64,000 nucleotides of DNA from Flammeovirgaceae bacterium UBA976. GTDB lineage: Bacteria > Bacteroidota > Bacteroidia > Cytophagales > Cyclobacteriaceae. Location of the stretch: positions 22,669 through 86,668 of the forward strand of contig DBBU01000009.1 in NCBI GenBank assembly GCA_002292365.1, in the 5' to 3' direction. The notes beneath the pieces were generated by a model, which made no database searches, was not told the origin of the DNA, and worked only from the letters and a program-made list of their open reading frames with translations. Each line of letters starts with the position of its first letter. Positions within the stretch are counted from its first letter, which is position 1. This document shows positions 18,815 through 27,526 of the stretch, one piece after another. A program made the translations under genes and the position numbers.

Positions 18815-19477
18815 TCATTTGAGTTTAGAGAGATAGTCAGCGATAAAGTCATCTTTTTCTTTTAATTTATATTGCATGACCCACCTGGGATGGGGAAGTG
18901 CCACTACCGTATCAAAAAACTGATGCTTTTTATTGAGATAATATAAAAAATTAAAGTTTTTGCCTTTACCCACACTGAAGGCGACGCTGCGATCAATCTT
19001 GAAGTTCAATTGTGCTTTAATTTGGGTGACAATGTAAGACTCAAACAGGGTCTTGTAATTGGGTAAATCATAATAATTGAGATTTACTCCTTTTTTCACA
19101 TATCCCAAGGGAGAGAGGGCAGATATATAATAACGGGCATAAAATGCAGCGGCTCCTCCGAAGCTCGCGATCATCTCATAAATAAAACTTGATGATAATT
19201 CTGTTCTTTGATTCAGTGTATTAGGAATACCGCATCTATTCGAAAGTGCTGTTGGGTCTGTAAATGGAATACCGGTTAAACCTGCTCCTAATCGACCCGG
19301 ATTGATACCAAAAAGAATTTTTCTGGGTTGGTCATCTGAATAATATTTATTATAAAATTGTTGACACAAGGATAGCGCATACGTATTTTGATAAGGGTTT
19401 AACACGACAACATGACCCGGAAGATTTGCGGGCCCACTCAATTGATTGTAGTATTGTAGCACACGGTTAGAAAACAT
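18815..19477 (-). CDS. Uracil-DNA-glycosylase-fold protein (SMUG2/DUF4918 type)
   Basis: A 220-residue protein with the uracil-DNA glycosylase fold. Motif 1 is ILFGINPGRLGAGLTGIPFT and motif 2 is VVALPHPRWVMQY, the pattern known from the DUF4918/SMUG2-like branch common in Bacteroidota. Members excise uracil or related damaged bases from DNA. The N-terminus MFSNRVLQYYNQL, followed by a long alpha-helical lead, agrees with the family. The start faces the RluE-like gene with only 11 bases between the two start codons, so each promoter must lie inside the other gene or one start is wrong. Enzyme specificity is not proven by the sequence. Confidence 0.8.
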   Translation of the reverse strand: MFSNRVLQYYNQLSGPANLPGHVVVLNPYQNTYALSLCQQFYNKYYSDDQPRKILFGINPGRLGAGLTGIPFTDPTALSNRCGIPNTLNQRTELSSSFIYEMIASFGGAAAFYARYYISALSPLGYVKKGVNLNYYDLPNYKTLFESYIVTQIKAQLNFKIDRSVAFSVGKGKNFNFLYYLNKKHQFFDTVVALPHPRWVMQYKLKEKDDFIADYLSKLK

Positions 19478-19488
19478 ATAATTATACT

Positions 19489-20079
19489 TTGGCAGACAAT
19501 TTAAGATATTTCATTATAAATAAACCCTATAAGGTACTCAGTCAGTACACAAATGAGATAGGAAATAAAGGCTTAGGTTCTATCTTTAGAATTCCTAAGG
19601 GTATTTATGCGGTAGGTAGATTGGACCTTGACTCAGAAGGGTTATTGATTTTAACCAATGATAAGAAGCTCAATAATTTCCTCTTAAACCCTGAGAATGA
19701 GCATAAGCGGACTTATCATGTGGAAGTAGAGGGAACACCCTCTACAGCAGTATTAAATGTATTAAGTGAGGGAATAAGTATCACCATCGATGGCAAACTC
19801 TACCGAACGAAAAAAGCGGAGGTACGTATTTTAAAGGATTATGACTTCCCTGAACGGAGTCCTGCGGTCAACAGAATTAAGCATCCTGAGACCTCTTGGA
19901 TTGAAGTGATTTTAACTGAGGGCAAAAACAGGCAAGTACGTAAAATGACGGCCAAAGTAGGTCACCCCACCTTAAGACTCATACGTGTAGGGATTGAGAG
20001 CTTGGCGCTCCATCCATTAATGCCGGGACAAATTGTTATGATATCTAAAAAGGTTCTGTATAAAAAATTGAAATTATAG
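19489..20079 (+). CDS. rluE: RluE-like 23S rRNA pseudouridine synthase
   Basis: A 196-residue pseudouridine synthase of the RsuA/RluB/E/F family, without the S4 domain. The core motif GRLDLDSEGLLILTND contains the catalytic Asp, and EGKNRQVRKM and HPTLRLIRVGI are the other family signatures. RluE converts U2457 of 23S rRNA in E. coli. The start is TTG at 19489; the frame upstream meets a TAG at 19468-19470 with no ATG or GTG, and the conserved YFIINKPY begins just 6 residues in, so no later start is possible. The assignment to RluE rather than a near relative is by size. Confidence 0.85.
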   Translation: MADNLRYFIINKPYKVLSQYTNEIGNKGLGSIFRIPKGIYAVGRLDLDSEGLLILTNDKKLNNFLLNPENEHKRTYHVEVEGTPSTAVLNVLSEGISITIDGKLYRTKKAEVRILKDYDFPERSPAVNRIKHPETSWIEVILTEGKNRQVRKMTAKVGHPTLRLIRVGIESLALHPLMPGQIVMISKKVLYKKLKL

Positions 20080-20199
20080 GGGTTAGTAGCGTTTTGAAAA
20101 ATTAAATTTACAAACGATAGGTTTTTACATAGCTTTCAATAATCTCTAATTTTATTGTCAGAATGCGTCAATCTTCCTTAATTTGCATATCTATTCATT

Positions 20200-20820
20200 A
20201 TGAATAAGTCAGAAGACATATTTAGCTATCATCCGCTTTTGCGGAACATTGCCCTAAGAATTGTAGGGAGTATTGAAGATGCAGAAGACATTGTTCAGGA
20301 TACTTTTGAAAAATGGCTTTCAATTGATCGTAAAGACATCAAAAACAAAAAAGCCTACCTGATCAAATCTGTCAGCAACAACAGCATGAAGTTTTTGACT
20401 TCCTTAAAAAATAAAATTTCTCAGAAAACTTTTACCGCTGAAGATGAATTTGAGATCGTGGACCGCCAACAAATAAAAGTTTTTTTGAATTTTGACATGG
20501 ATGTACAGTTGGGCGAAGCCTGGCAGGTATTACATAAGAAATTAGAACCTTTAGAGAAATCTATTTACGTGATGCGTGAGGTTTTTAGTGTCGAATATGA
20601 AGAATTGCAGGAGATTTTTGACAAAAAGAAAGACCATTGCCGGCAATTATTTTTTAGGGCAAAGTCAAAATTGGAACAAGATAAAATAAAGTTTAAATCT
20701 GATTTTAAGGTACCTAAACTGCCTCTATCATTCAAAAAAGCCTGTGAACTCGGCACCATCAGCGAGATTATTGACGAATTAAAGCGTGAGATATCCAAAA
20801 AAACTTTCCTAAATAAATAA
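20200..20820 (+). CDS. ECF-type RNA polymerase sigma factor
   Basis: A 206-residue sigma-70 family protein. Region 2 is recognisable in the N-terminal third (HPLLRNIALRIVGSIEDAED and IVQDTFEKW, the -10 and core-binding part). Region 4 lies in the middle (LEPLEKSIYVMREVFSVEYE, then ELQEIFDKKKDHCRQLFFRA), and about 40 extra basic residues follow. Such lone ECF factors usually answer an anti-sigma, but none is found next to this one. The S2P protease at 13053-14195, a class that often acts on anti-sigma factors, is 6 kb away. The start ATG at 20200 is well placed. The target promoters are unknown. Confidence 0.85.
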   Translation: MNKSEDIFSYHPLLRNIALRIVGSIEDAEDIVQDTFEKWLSIDRKDIKNKKAYLIKSVSNNSMKFLTSLKNKISQKTFTAEDEFEIVDRQQIKVFLNFDMDVQLGEAWQVLHKKLEPLEKSIYVMREVFSVEYEELQEIFDKKKDHCRQLFFRAKSKLEQDKIKFKSDFKVPKLPLSFKKACELGTISEIIDELKREISKKTFLNK

Positions 20821-20897
20821 AAAAAACTCATTTTCTGTAACAAATGAAAACTAAATGGATCTATAAGAGTAAGATTCATTTTTAATTTAACGTTTTC

Positions 20898-21677
20898 ATG
20901 GAAATCATTCTAATATTTTTTGTTTTACACTGGTACTTTTCCCTTTTCTTTCAAACATTTTTCCTCCATAGGTATGCCTCTCATGCCGCCTTTACGATGG
21001 GACCGAAAACAGAAAAGATATTTTTTGTCCTGACCTGGATTTTCCAAGGTTCTAATTATTTAAGTCCTTTTGGATACGGTGTGATGCATCGAATGCATCA
21101 CGCTTTTGCAGATACTGAAAACGATCCGCATTCACCTAAATATGATGAATCCATTTTTAAAATGATGTGGAAAACCAAGACCATCTATTCTAAAATAGCC
21201 AGTGGTGAGGAGTTGCCCGAAAATCGATTTATGGACGGAGTACCTAAGTGGGAGTTTTTTGACAAATTTGCGAGATCTTGGCCATCGAGATTGTTTTGGG
21301 GTGCCGCATACGTAGGTGTTTATTATTTATTTGCAACAGAAATTTGGCTGTGGGCTTTGTTGCCAATGCAATTTTTATTTTCCCCTATCCATGGTGCCAT
21401 CATTAATTGGTTTGCACACAAATACGGGTATAGAAACTATGAAGTAAAAGATACATCTAGAAACTTTTTGCCATTCGATTTCTTAATGATGGGAGAAAGC
21501 TATCACAACAATCATCACAAATATGGTTCTCGACCTAATTTTGGAGGAATACGTTGGCATGAAATTGATCCTACTTATCAAGTGATTAAGTTACTCAATG
21601 CATTGGGGGTAATTCAGATAAAAGATCAGAAAGAAATACAATTGCCAAAAGAAATCAAGAAAAAACAAGCAGCCTAA
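20898..21677 (+). CDS. Acyl-CoA desaturase (membrane di-iron fatty acid desaturase)
   Basis: A 259-residue membrane desaturase that introduces a double bond in acyl chains, probably delta-9. The three histidine boxes are present: HRYASH at 24-29, HRMHH at 64-68 (with ENDPHSP after it), and HNNHH at 203-207. There are about four hydrophobic helices around them. The protein is at the short end of the family but has all metal ligands. Desaturation raises membrane fluidity, and the gene commonly responds to cold or acyl composition. It follows the sigma factor by 77 bp on the same strand; coregulation is possible but not shown. Confidence 0.92.
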   Translation: MEIILIFFVLHWYFSLFFQTFFLHRYASHAAFTMGPKTEKIFFVLTWIFQGSNYLSPFGYGVMHRMHHAFADTENDPHSPKYDESIFKMMWKTKTIYSKIASGEELPENRFMDGVPKWEFFDKFARSWPSRLFWGAAYVGVYYLFATEIWLWALLPMQFLFSPIHGAIINWFAHKYGYRNYEVKDTSRNFLPFDFLMMGESYHNNHHKYGSRPNFGGIRWHEIDPTYQVIKLLNALGVIQIKDQKEIQLPKEIKKKQAA

Positions 21678-21896
21678 ATCCTGATTGCTTTCATCTAGCA
21701 TAGTCACTTTTTAATCACAGCTGAAATGCTTAGGGTCGAGAATCAATGAGTTAAAATCGAAGGATTTCCGCATAAGCTCAGGTTTTTTTCTATTTAAGCT
21801 TTTTGTTGAGTTCAGGTAGCTTTTTAGGTCAAAAGAAACCACCCATTTTAGGAGGGTTAACATCAATAATAGTTGAGTGAAAAACCTTGGCTTTAT
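21678..21896. other. Intergenic stretch between the desaturase and a decayed gene
   Basis: Together with the decayed gene at 21897-22603 and the 167 bp after it, this forms 1.1 kb without an intact gene. In this part I see no coding frame, no RNA gene and no clear intrinsic terminator for the desaturase gene. Confidence 0.5.
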
Positions 21897-22603
21897 TTAT
21901 CTTTTCTGGACAGACTTAAAGTGCCATCTTATAAATGTCCGATATTTGAGTAGATTTAATCCGCATGCGACCCATTCATCTACGAGGCTCTAGAAGCTGT
22001 TGCTAGCAGCGGTATTTACCGTTCCTTGTGTTCTGATGGAAGTGGCAAAATCTACAATGGTTTTGAAAGCACCGAAAAACTTTAGATCTGCACCTGCTTC
22101 TTAATAAAGTTTGGTTACGCCACCACCTATTTGTAATCCCTCAGCAACTAAAGATTTGGTTTGCCAATTCATATAGGCTTCGGCCATCTCAGGGCTTGCC
22201 TCTGGTGTTGTAGGTTCCTACAGCAAAGACAAAGGAAATATTCCAATCCAAATTTTCCTTTGACACAAAGTCCTTTTCATAGTCTATGACGCGCATTTCA
22301 TCCCAATAACTCTTAAAAAATGACTACCATTCAGTGAAAACAGCATCCATTTCTTTTTTGGCGTCTGCCGAAAGGCCTTCATATTTTTTTTGTAGACTAC
22401 ACTGAAATTATCATCAATGGCATCTTGCGTCCAATTGTGTTCATTATAAATGAGAATAGCAGCGCTTGATCTATACCAATGTCGGTAGACCCAATGGCCC
22501 TAAATCGTTTTTTTACCTTGAGACAGCTCGGTAAAACTCTTTTGTGAAAAAATTAAAATCTTTGAATCTTATACGGGGGCGCATCTGCATAAGTAGATTC
22601 CAT
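21897..22603 (-). pseudogene. Decayed gene of unknown function
   Basis: Reading the minus strand across frames recovers protein-like segments that join in order: MESTYADAPPYKIQRF, then GHWVYRHWYRSSAAILIYNE, NWTQDAIDDNFSVVY, KKYEGLSADAKKEMDAVFTE, YWDEMRVIDYEKDFVSKENL, WNISFVFAVGTYNTRGK, EMAEAYMNWQTKSLVAEGLQ, ADLKFFGAFKTIVDFATSIR and SLVDEWVACGLN before TAA at 21897-21899. At least three in-frame stops and two frameshifts break it, so it is dead. I do not recognise the family; the tryptophan- and aromatic-rich make-up suggests a small soluble domain. No neighbour has an evident link. Its start is uncertain. Confidence 0.55.
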
Positions 22604-22770
22604 TAGGACTTGTATCGAGACACAATAGTTAAAATAAAATGCAGTTGTTTCGATTAGTTTTTCATTATTTGTTTTTTGATGTGAAATTCAAAGGTTTCTA
22701 TATAAGGAGTCAAACAAAATAATCGTTAAAATTGCTTTTTGAAAGGTAACCAAAATGTTTTTTCTCAGTC

Positions 22771-23250
22771 ATGAAATATCGTAGACTTACCCTTGAAGAA
22801 CTCAAACCCTTAGAAAATGAATTTATAGATTTTTTAGTGGTGAATGGGGTTATTGCAGATGATTGGAAACAGCTGTTGGCAAATGATGTCAAAAAATCTA
22901 ATCAGATAATAGATGCCTTTAGCGAAGTGGTTTTTGAAGGTATTATGAGAAAAACTCAATTTTTAGAATATAGAAGTGTAGGGGAGCTCATTACTTTTAG
23001 TTGTACGGAAGACCTTATTTATATGGCAGGGATTCGATTAGACCCTCATGGAGCTGATAAAATTGATTTTAATGATGAGTACGCTGTAAAACAGCTTTTA
23101 GCACAACCTGTTGGTGGAGTGAAAGTTTATATGGATGAAAAAAAGTACAATAAAAATCGCGAAAAAGAAATTTTTGATATGGTTGAACAAGGATGCTTAA
23201 TCTCTGATGGCAAGCTTTTTAAAGCCATTGCGTCTGTGGCAGTAGATTGA
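22771..23250 (+). CDS. DUF6495 family protein
   Basis: A 159-residue protein starting MKYRRLTLEELKPLENEFID. This N-terminal pattern, with DDWKQLL and IIDAFSEVVFEGI next, is what I recall for DUF6495, a family confined to Bacteroidota and relatives with no known function. It is soluble, acidic, without signal peptide or membrane segment. It is convergent with gntK, 39 bp apart. The family name is from memory; a function cannot be given. Confidence 0.7.
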   Translation: MKYRRLTLEELKPLENEFIDFLVVNGVIADDWKQLLANDVKKSNQIIDAFSEVVFEGIMRKTQFLEYRSVGELITFSCTEDLIYMAGIRLDPHGADKIDFNDEYAVKQLLAQPVGGVKVYMDEKKYNKNREKEIFDMVEQGCLISDGKLFKAIASVAVD

Positions 23251-23289
23251 TCTTTTATCATGCCGATAATCTATTTTCCAAAAAAAACA

Positions 23290-23778
23290 TTATTTTTGTA
23301 GATATCTCACAACTAAATCAGCATTGATCTCAAATGTCTGAGTAGCATCAAGAATGCACCCACTTTTCGGTGCCTCCAAAGCTTCGAATTGGGAATCGAG
23401 GAGTGAGGTGGGCATGAAATGATTTTTTCGTAATGCAAGTCGTTGTGCGATCGTTTTTTTATCTGCTTTCAAATAAATAAATTCCATATTCGTTGAAGCT
23501 TGAATGACTTGTCTGTAAGATTTTTTTAAGGCGGAACAAGCAATAATTACACCGTCAATAGCGTGATTAAGTGCTAATTGATGAATGTTTTGTAACCAGG
23601 GCCAGCGATCTTCATCATCCAAGGGGTGACCTCGTTTCATTTTATTGATATTGGCTTTTGAATGAAGGTCATCACCATCAAAAAAAGGGATTTTAAGTCG
23701 ATTAGAAAGCACTTTTCCAAAGGCAGTTTTACCAGAACAAGTCACACCCATCACAATCAATATTTTAGGCGCCTTCAT
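23290..23778 (-). CDS. gntK: Gluconokinase
   Basis: A 162-residue P-loop kinase that makes 6-phosphogluconate from gluconate and ATP. The Walker A is GVTCSGKT, and the family landmarks FFDGDDLHSKANINKMKRGH, PLDDEDRWPWL, ACSALKKSYRQVI and LALRKNHFMPTSLLDSQFE all follow in order. The gene is the last of zwf-pgl-gntK, overlapping the end of pgl by 14 bp, so it is translationally coupled. It lets gluconate enter the pathway at the step after lactonase. No gluconate transporter is in this window. Confidence 0.95.
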   Translation of the reverse strand: MKAPKILIVMGVTCSGKTAFGKVLSNRLKIPFFDGDDLHSKANINKMKRGHPLDDEDRWPWLQNIHQLALNHAIDGVIIACSALKKSYRQVIQASTNMEFIYLKADKKTIAQRLALRKNHFMPTSLLDSQFEALEAPKSGCILDATQTFEINADLVVRYLQK

Positions 23779-24472
23779 ATGCCGCTTTATCCAGATACCA
23801 AGTCAAATGTCCATGTGTTGGTTGAATATGCGCCGCCGGGAAGCTTTCAAAATCATGTTGATCTTTGAGAATAGATTTGATTCGAGGATATTTAGACTTG
23901 CCCGTTATTAAAAAAACTATAGATCGAGCATTATTAATGACTGGGCCCGTTAATGTGATTCTTTTTTGGCCACTGATAGGATGCGTGGCCACCGCACAAA
24001 CTTCTTGATGTGTCATTAATTCCATTTCATGGGGAAATATAGAGGCCGTATGCCCATCTTCTCCCATTCCTAAATAAACTAAATCAAAACAGGGGAGTTC
24101 ATTAACTATGGGCAACGATTTATACAGGAGGTATCCATATCGCTCTGCTTCTTGTTTAGGGTCATTTTCTCCAAGTACTCTAAAAATATGCTCACTTGCA
24201 ATGTTAGCGGGATCAAAAAAGAGCTTTTTAGTCATTAAATAATTACTTTCAGAATTATCAGGGCTTACGCATCTTTCATCTCCCCAATAAAAACGCAACC
24301 GCGACCAATCGTTATTTTTATGGGTAGTGGCCAAAATTTTAAATAGTAATTTGGGCGTGCTTCCTCCCGATAATGCGACATGAATCACTTCCTTATCAGA
24401 AGCAAGATTTACGAGATGATCGGCAAAAGCATATGCCAAGGCCTGAGGTGTTTTAAAAATTATTTTTTCCAT
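23765..24472 (-). CDS. pgl: 6-phosphogluconolactonase
   Basis: A protein of about 235 residues of the NagB/RpiA-like fold that hydrolyses 6-phosphogluconolactone. Motifs are VIHVALSGGSTPKLLFKIL near the N-terminus, FYWGDERCVSPDNSESNY, and FDLVYLGMGEDGHTASIFPH, which carries the catalytic residues. The start is best placed at the ATG at 24472 (MEKIIFKTPQ), 4 bp after the zwf stop; an earlier ATG at 24523 lies inside zwf and would add 17 residues unlike the family. This is step 2 of the oxidative pentose phosphate pathway, between zwf and gntK in one operon. Confidence 0.92.
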   Translation of the reverse strand: MEKIIFKTPQALAYAFADHLVNLASDKEVIHVALSGGSTPKLLFKILATTHKNNDWSRLRFYWGDERCVSPDNSESNYLMTKKLFFDPANIASEHIFRVLGENDPKQEAERYGYLLYKSLPIVNELPCFDLVYLGMGEDGHTASIFPHEMELMTHQEVCAVATHPISGQKRITLTGPVINNARSIVFLITGKSKYPRIKSILKDQHDFESFPAAHIQPTHGHLTWYLDKAAYEGA

Positions 24473-24476
24473 TTTT

Positions 24477-26012
24477 TCACAATTCACAATATTCACCGTC
24501 ATGAGAAAGATTTGAGCTGGCATTTCTCCAAGTCATATCCCTACCTTGAATTAATTTATTGATATGCTCAGGGCCCCAAGTGCCTGCAGGATAACCATAA
24601 ATGGGGATGTCAGGATCGTCCTTCCATGCTTTTAAAATGGGATCGATAAATTTCCAAGAATGTTCGACACTGTCTCCGCGTGCATATAAAGTCGAGTCTC
24701 CTTGCATACAGTCTAGAATAAGTCGCTCATAGGCGTCTGGGACATAATCCTGTGTTAGGTCATCATATTGGAAATCCATATTTACATCCTTGACTAGATT
24801 GCCTGCTCCGGGTACTTTCAGTCCAAATTTAAGCAGAATGCCTTCATTGGGCTGTATCCTGAAAATGAGGATATTGTGTGCATGATCAGACCCTTCGTTT
24901 TTAAACAAGTGGAGATGATTAGATTTGAAGTGTATGACTACCTCTGAAACTCTTGTAGGTAATCTTTTGCCACTTCTTATGTAAAAAGGAACATCTGCCC
25001 ACCTCCAATTGTCAATAAAAAATTTCATAGCGGCAAACGTTTCCGTTCGAGAGGTCGTATGTACGCCATTTTCTTCTCGGTAGCCCACGATTTGTTTATC
25101 TCTAACTTTGGCACTCGTATACTGCCCGCGAATCACATTATTTTTTACATCCTCAGTCGAAAGCGGCCTCAATGATTGAAACAATTTGTCCTTTTCGTTC
25201 CGAATGGCGTCTGATGTCATTTGATTTGGAGGCTCCATAGCGACTAATGAAAGCAATTGAAGCAAGTGGTTTTGAATCATATCCCGGAGGGCACCAGCAC
25301 CTTCATAATAGCCCCCTCTATTACCTACTCCGACGCTTTCTGCTGCCGTAATTTCTATACGTTGGATATAATTCCTGTTCCAAAGAGGTTCAAATATACT
25401 GTTGGAAAACCTAGTAACCATTAGATTTTGAACGGTTTCTTTTCCTAGATAATGATCAATTCGATAAATTTGTTCCTCTTTGAATTTCAACGAAAGCGCC
25501 ATGTTCAAATCTCTAGCACTTCCTAAATCATAACCAAAGGGTTTTTCGATAATCATCCGTTTCCATCCCTCTTTCTCCAAATTAAGATCGTGAGCAGCCA
25601 AATGATGGGCGATTGTTTTGTACAACATGGGCGGGGTAGAGAGGTAAAAAATAACATTCGGATCAGGACGGCCAGGTAGTATTTGTTGCAATTTATTTTT
25701 TAACGCCGCATAAGCCGAAGGATCACCGGTATCTAGAGAGATGTAATCCACCAATTCGGAAAATTTTTCAATCTCTTTAGCTCGTTTTTCCTTTTTTTTA
25801 AAATAGGGATTGTTGATGACCACTTTATCGCGATAGGATGAGTCAGAATAATTACTTCTTCCAACACCGATGATGGCATAATTTTCAGGTATGTATCCCT
25901 TACGAAATAAGTTGAAAATTTCTGGCAATAACTTTCTCGAGGTTAAATCGCCCGAGGCGCCAAAAATCACAAGTACTTGTGATTCTACTTCTTTTTCTTT
26001 GTGGCTTATCAT
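24477..26012 (-). CDS. zwf: Glucose-6-phosphate 1-dehydrogenase
   Basis: A 511-residue enzyme that oxidises glucose-6-phosphate with NADP+. The nucleotide-binding start VIFGASGDLTSRKLLPEIFN and the active-site motif RIDHYLGKETVQNL are both present, as is IEKPFGYDLGSARDLN. Length is normal for the family. It heads the minus-strand operon zwf-pgl-gntK. The divergent gnd gene starts 108 bp away, so the intergenic stretch (26013-26120) must hold both promoters. This is the entry point to the oxidative pentose phosphate pathway, which supplies NADPH and pentoses. Confidence 0.97.
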   Translation of the reverse strand: MISHKEKEVESQVLVIFGASGDLTSRKLLPEIFNLFRKGYIPENYAIIGVGRSNYSDSSYRDKVVINNPYFKKKEKRAKEIEKFSELVDYISLDTGDPSAYAALKNKLQQILPGRPDPNVIFYLSTPPMLYKTIAHHLAAHDLNLEKEGWKRMIIEKPFGYDLGSARDLNMALSLKFKEEQIYRIDHYLGKETVQNLMVTRFSNSIFEPLWNRNYIQRIEITAAESVGVGNRGGYYEGAGALRDMIQNHLLQLLSLVAMEPPNQMTSDAIRNEKDKLFQSLRPLSTEDVKNNVIRGQYTSAKVRDKQIVGYREENGVHTTSRTETFAAMKFFIDNWRWADVPFYIRSGKRLPTRVSEVVIHFKSNHLHLFKNEGSDHAHNILIFRIQPNEGILLKFGLKVPGAGNLVKDVNMDFQYDDLTQDYVPDAYERLILDCMQGDSTLYARGDSVEHSWKFIDPILKAWKDDPDIPIYGYPAGTWGPEHINKLIQGRDMTWRNASSNLSHDGEYCEL

Positions 26013-26120
26013 ATTTTGCTGAAAACATATTTAGATACAAACTAAATAATTACAATTTGATTTATTGTCACAGATATTATTGTTTTATTAGTTTTGTTGA
26101 AAATTTTATGATCTTTTTTT

Positions 26121-27521
26121 ATGGCACAATTGTTTGATTTTGGGTTGGTAGGGTTAGGAGTGATGGGCAGAAATTTTCTTTTGAATGTGGCCGATCATCA
26201 TTTTTGTGCGATTGGTCTTGACACAGATAGCCAAAAAGTAGCGAATTTAAAAGATGAAGGTCACTCAGATGGTATCGAGGGGACATTAGATAAAGTAGCC
26301 TTCATTAATAAATTGGTCAGACCAAGGAAAATTATGCTACTCGTTCCGGCAGGTAGACCTGTGGACCAGGTCATTGATGATTTATTGCCCTTATTGGATT
26401 CAGGTGACTTGATCATTGATGGAGGAAACTCACATTTCGAAGATACCAATAGAAGATTTACTTCTTTAAAATCCAAGGATATTTATTTCATGGGTGTGGG
26501 TGTCTCAGGGGGATCTGAAGGGGCAAGAAAAGGTCCGAGTATTATGCCAGGAGGTGACCCTGAGGCTTACGAGATCATTAAGCCAATTTTCGAAGCAGTC
26601 GCTGCTAAAGTCAATAACGAACCCTGTGTAGGCTTTATGGGAAAAGGCTCTGCAGGCAATTATGTAAAAATGATTCATAATGGGATTGAATATGCTTTGA
26701 TGCAGCTCATAGGTGAGTCCTATCACATTATGAAGTGGGGATTACAATTGAATAACCCCAGCTTTAAACAAACGTATCATGATTGGAATCAGGGAGACTT
26801 GCAGTCTTTTCTAGTTGAGATCACCAGTCAAATATTTGACAAAAAAGATGATCTCACTTCTGCTGATTTAGTAGATCAAATTTTAGGCAAAGCCAAGCAA
26901 AAAGGTACTGGAAAATGGACTTCTCAAAACGCCATGGATCTAGGAGTTGCCATACCGACGATTGATGCAGCGGTTTCGATGAGGCAAATTTCGGGTATGA
27001 TAGATATTCGCATGAAGGCTTCTGAAAAATATACAGAGGGATCAGATGCGTTTGCTCCAGAAGTCAGCGTAGAAGAGGTGCGAGATTCCCTTTATTTCGC
27101 CTTCATAATGAGTTATGCACAAGGGATGGAGCAATTGAGTAAGGCGTCAAAAGAATATCAATATGGTTTGAATTTGGAAAGTATAGCGAAAATATGGAGA
27201 GGTGGATGCATTATACGTGCGAGGTTCTTAGAAGATATTCGCCTAGCTTATAAAAACGATTCTTCACTGGAAAGCTTATTATTATCTCCCGCGATTGTTG
27301 AGAAAGTAAATTCCGTTGTTGGCGCCACACGAAAAGTCGTGCAATATACTGTGTCTAAGGGCATTCCTACTTTGGCATTGTCCAATGCGCTCAATTATTT
27401 TGATGCCTTTAAGAGTGCTGAGTTGCCTCTAAACTTAATTCAAGCACAAAGAGATTTGTTCGGCTCACATACATATGAAAGGAAAGATAGGCAGGGTATT
27501 TTTCATTCGGACTGGAATTAA
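26121..27521 (+). CDS. gnd: 6-phosphogluconate dehydrogenase (NADP, decarboxylating)
   Basis: A 466-residue enzyme converting 6-phosphogluconate to ribulose-5-phosphate and CO2. The Rossmann motif GLGVMGRNFLLNVADHH is at the start. The substrate region IIDGGNSHFEDTNRR, the signature GVSGGSEGARKGPSIMPGG and the catalytic KMIHNGIEYALMQL follow. The length is that of the usual long-form enzyme. It is divergent from the zwf operon and convergent with the glucokinase gene, 5 bp apart. With zwf and pgl it completes the oxidative branch. I see no edd/eda here. Confidence 0.97.
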   Translation: MAQLFDFGLVGLGVMGRNFLLNVADHHFCAIGLDTDSQKVANLKDEGHSDGIEGTLDKVAFINKLVRPRKIMLLVPAGRPVDQVIDDLLPLLDSGDLIIDGGNSHFEDTNRRFTSLKSKDIYFMGVGVSGGSEGARKGPSIMPGGDPEAYEIIKPIFEAVAAKVNNEPCVGFMGKGSAGNYVKMIHNGIEYALMQLIGESYHIMKWGLQLNNPSFKQTYHDWNQGDLQSFLVEITSQIFDKKDDLTSADLVDQILGKAKQKGTGKWTSQNAMDLGVAIPTIDAAVSMRQISGMIDIRMKASEKYTEGSDAFAPEVSVEEVRDSLYFAFIMSYAQGMEQLSKASKEYQYGLNLESIAKIWRGGCIIRARFLEDIRLAYKNDSSLESLLLSPAIVEKVNSVVGATRKVVQYTVSKGIPTLALSNALNYFDAFKSAELPLNLIQAQRDLFGSHTYERKDRQGIFHSDWN

Positions 27522-27526
27522 TCTAA

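Noticed and set aside
24470..24523. Longer pgl start at 24523
   Set aside because: The 17 extra residues lie inside zwf and do not resemble the family; the ATG at 24472 fits better.
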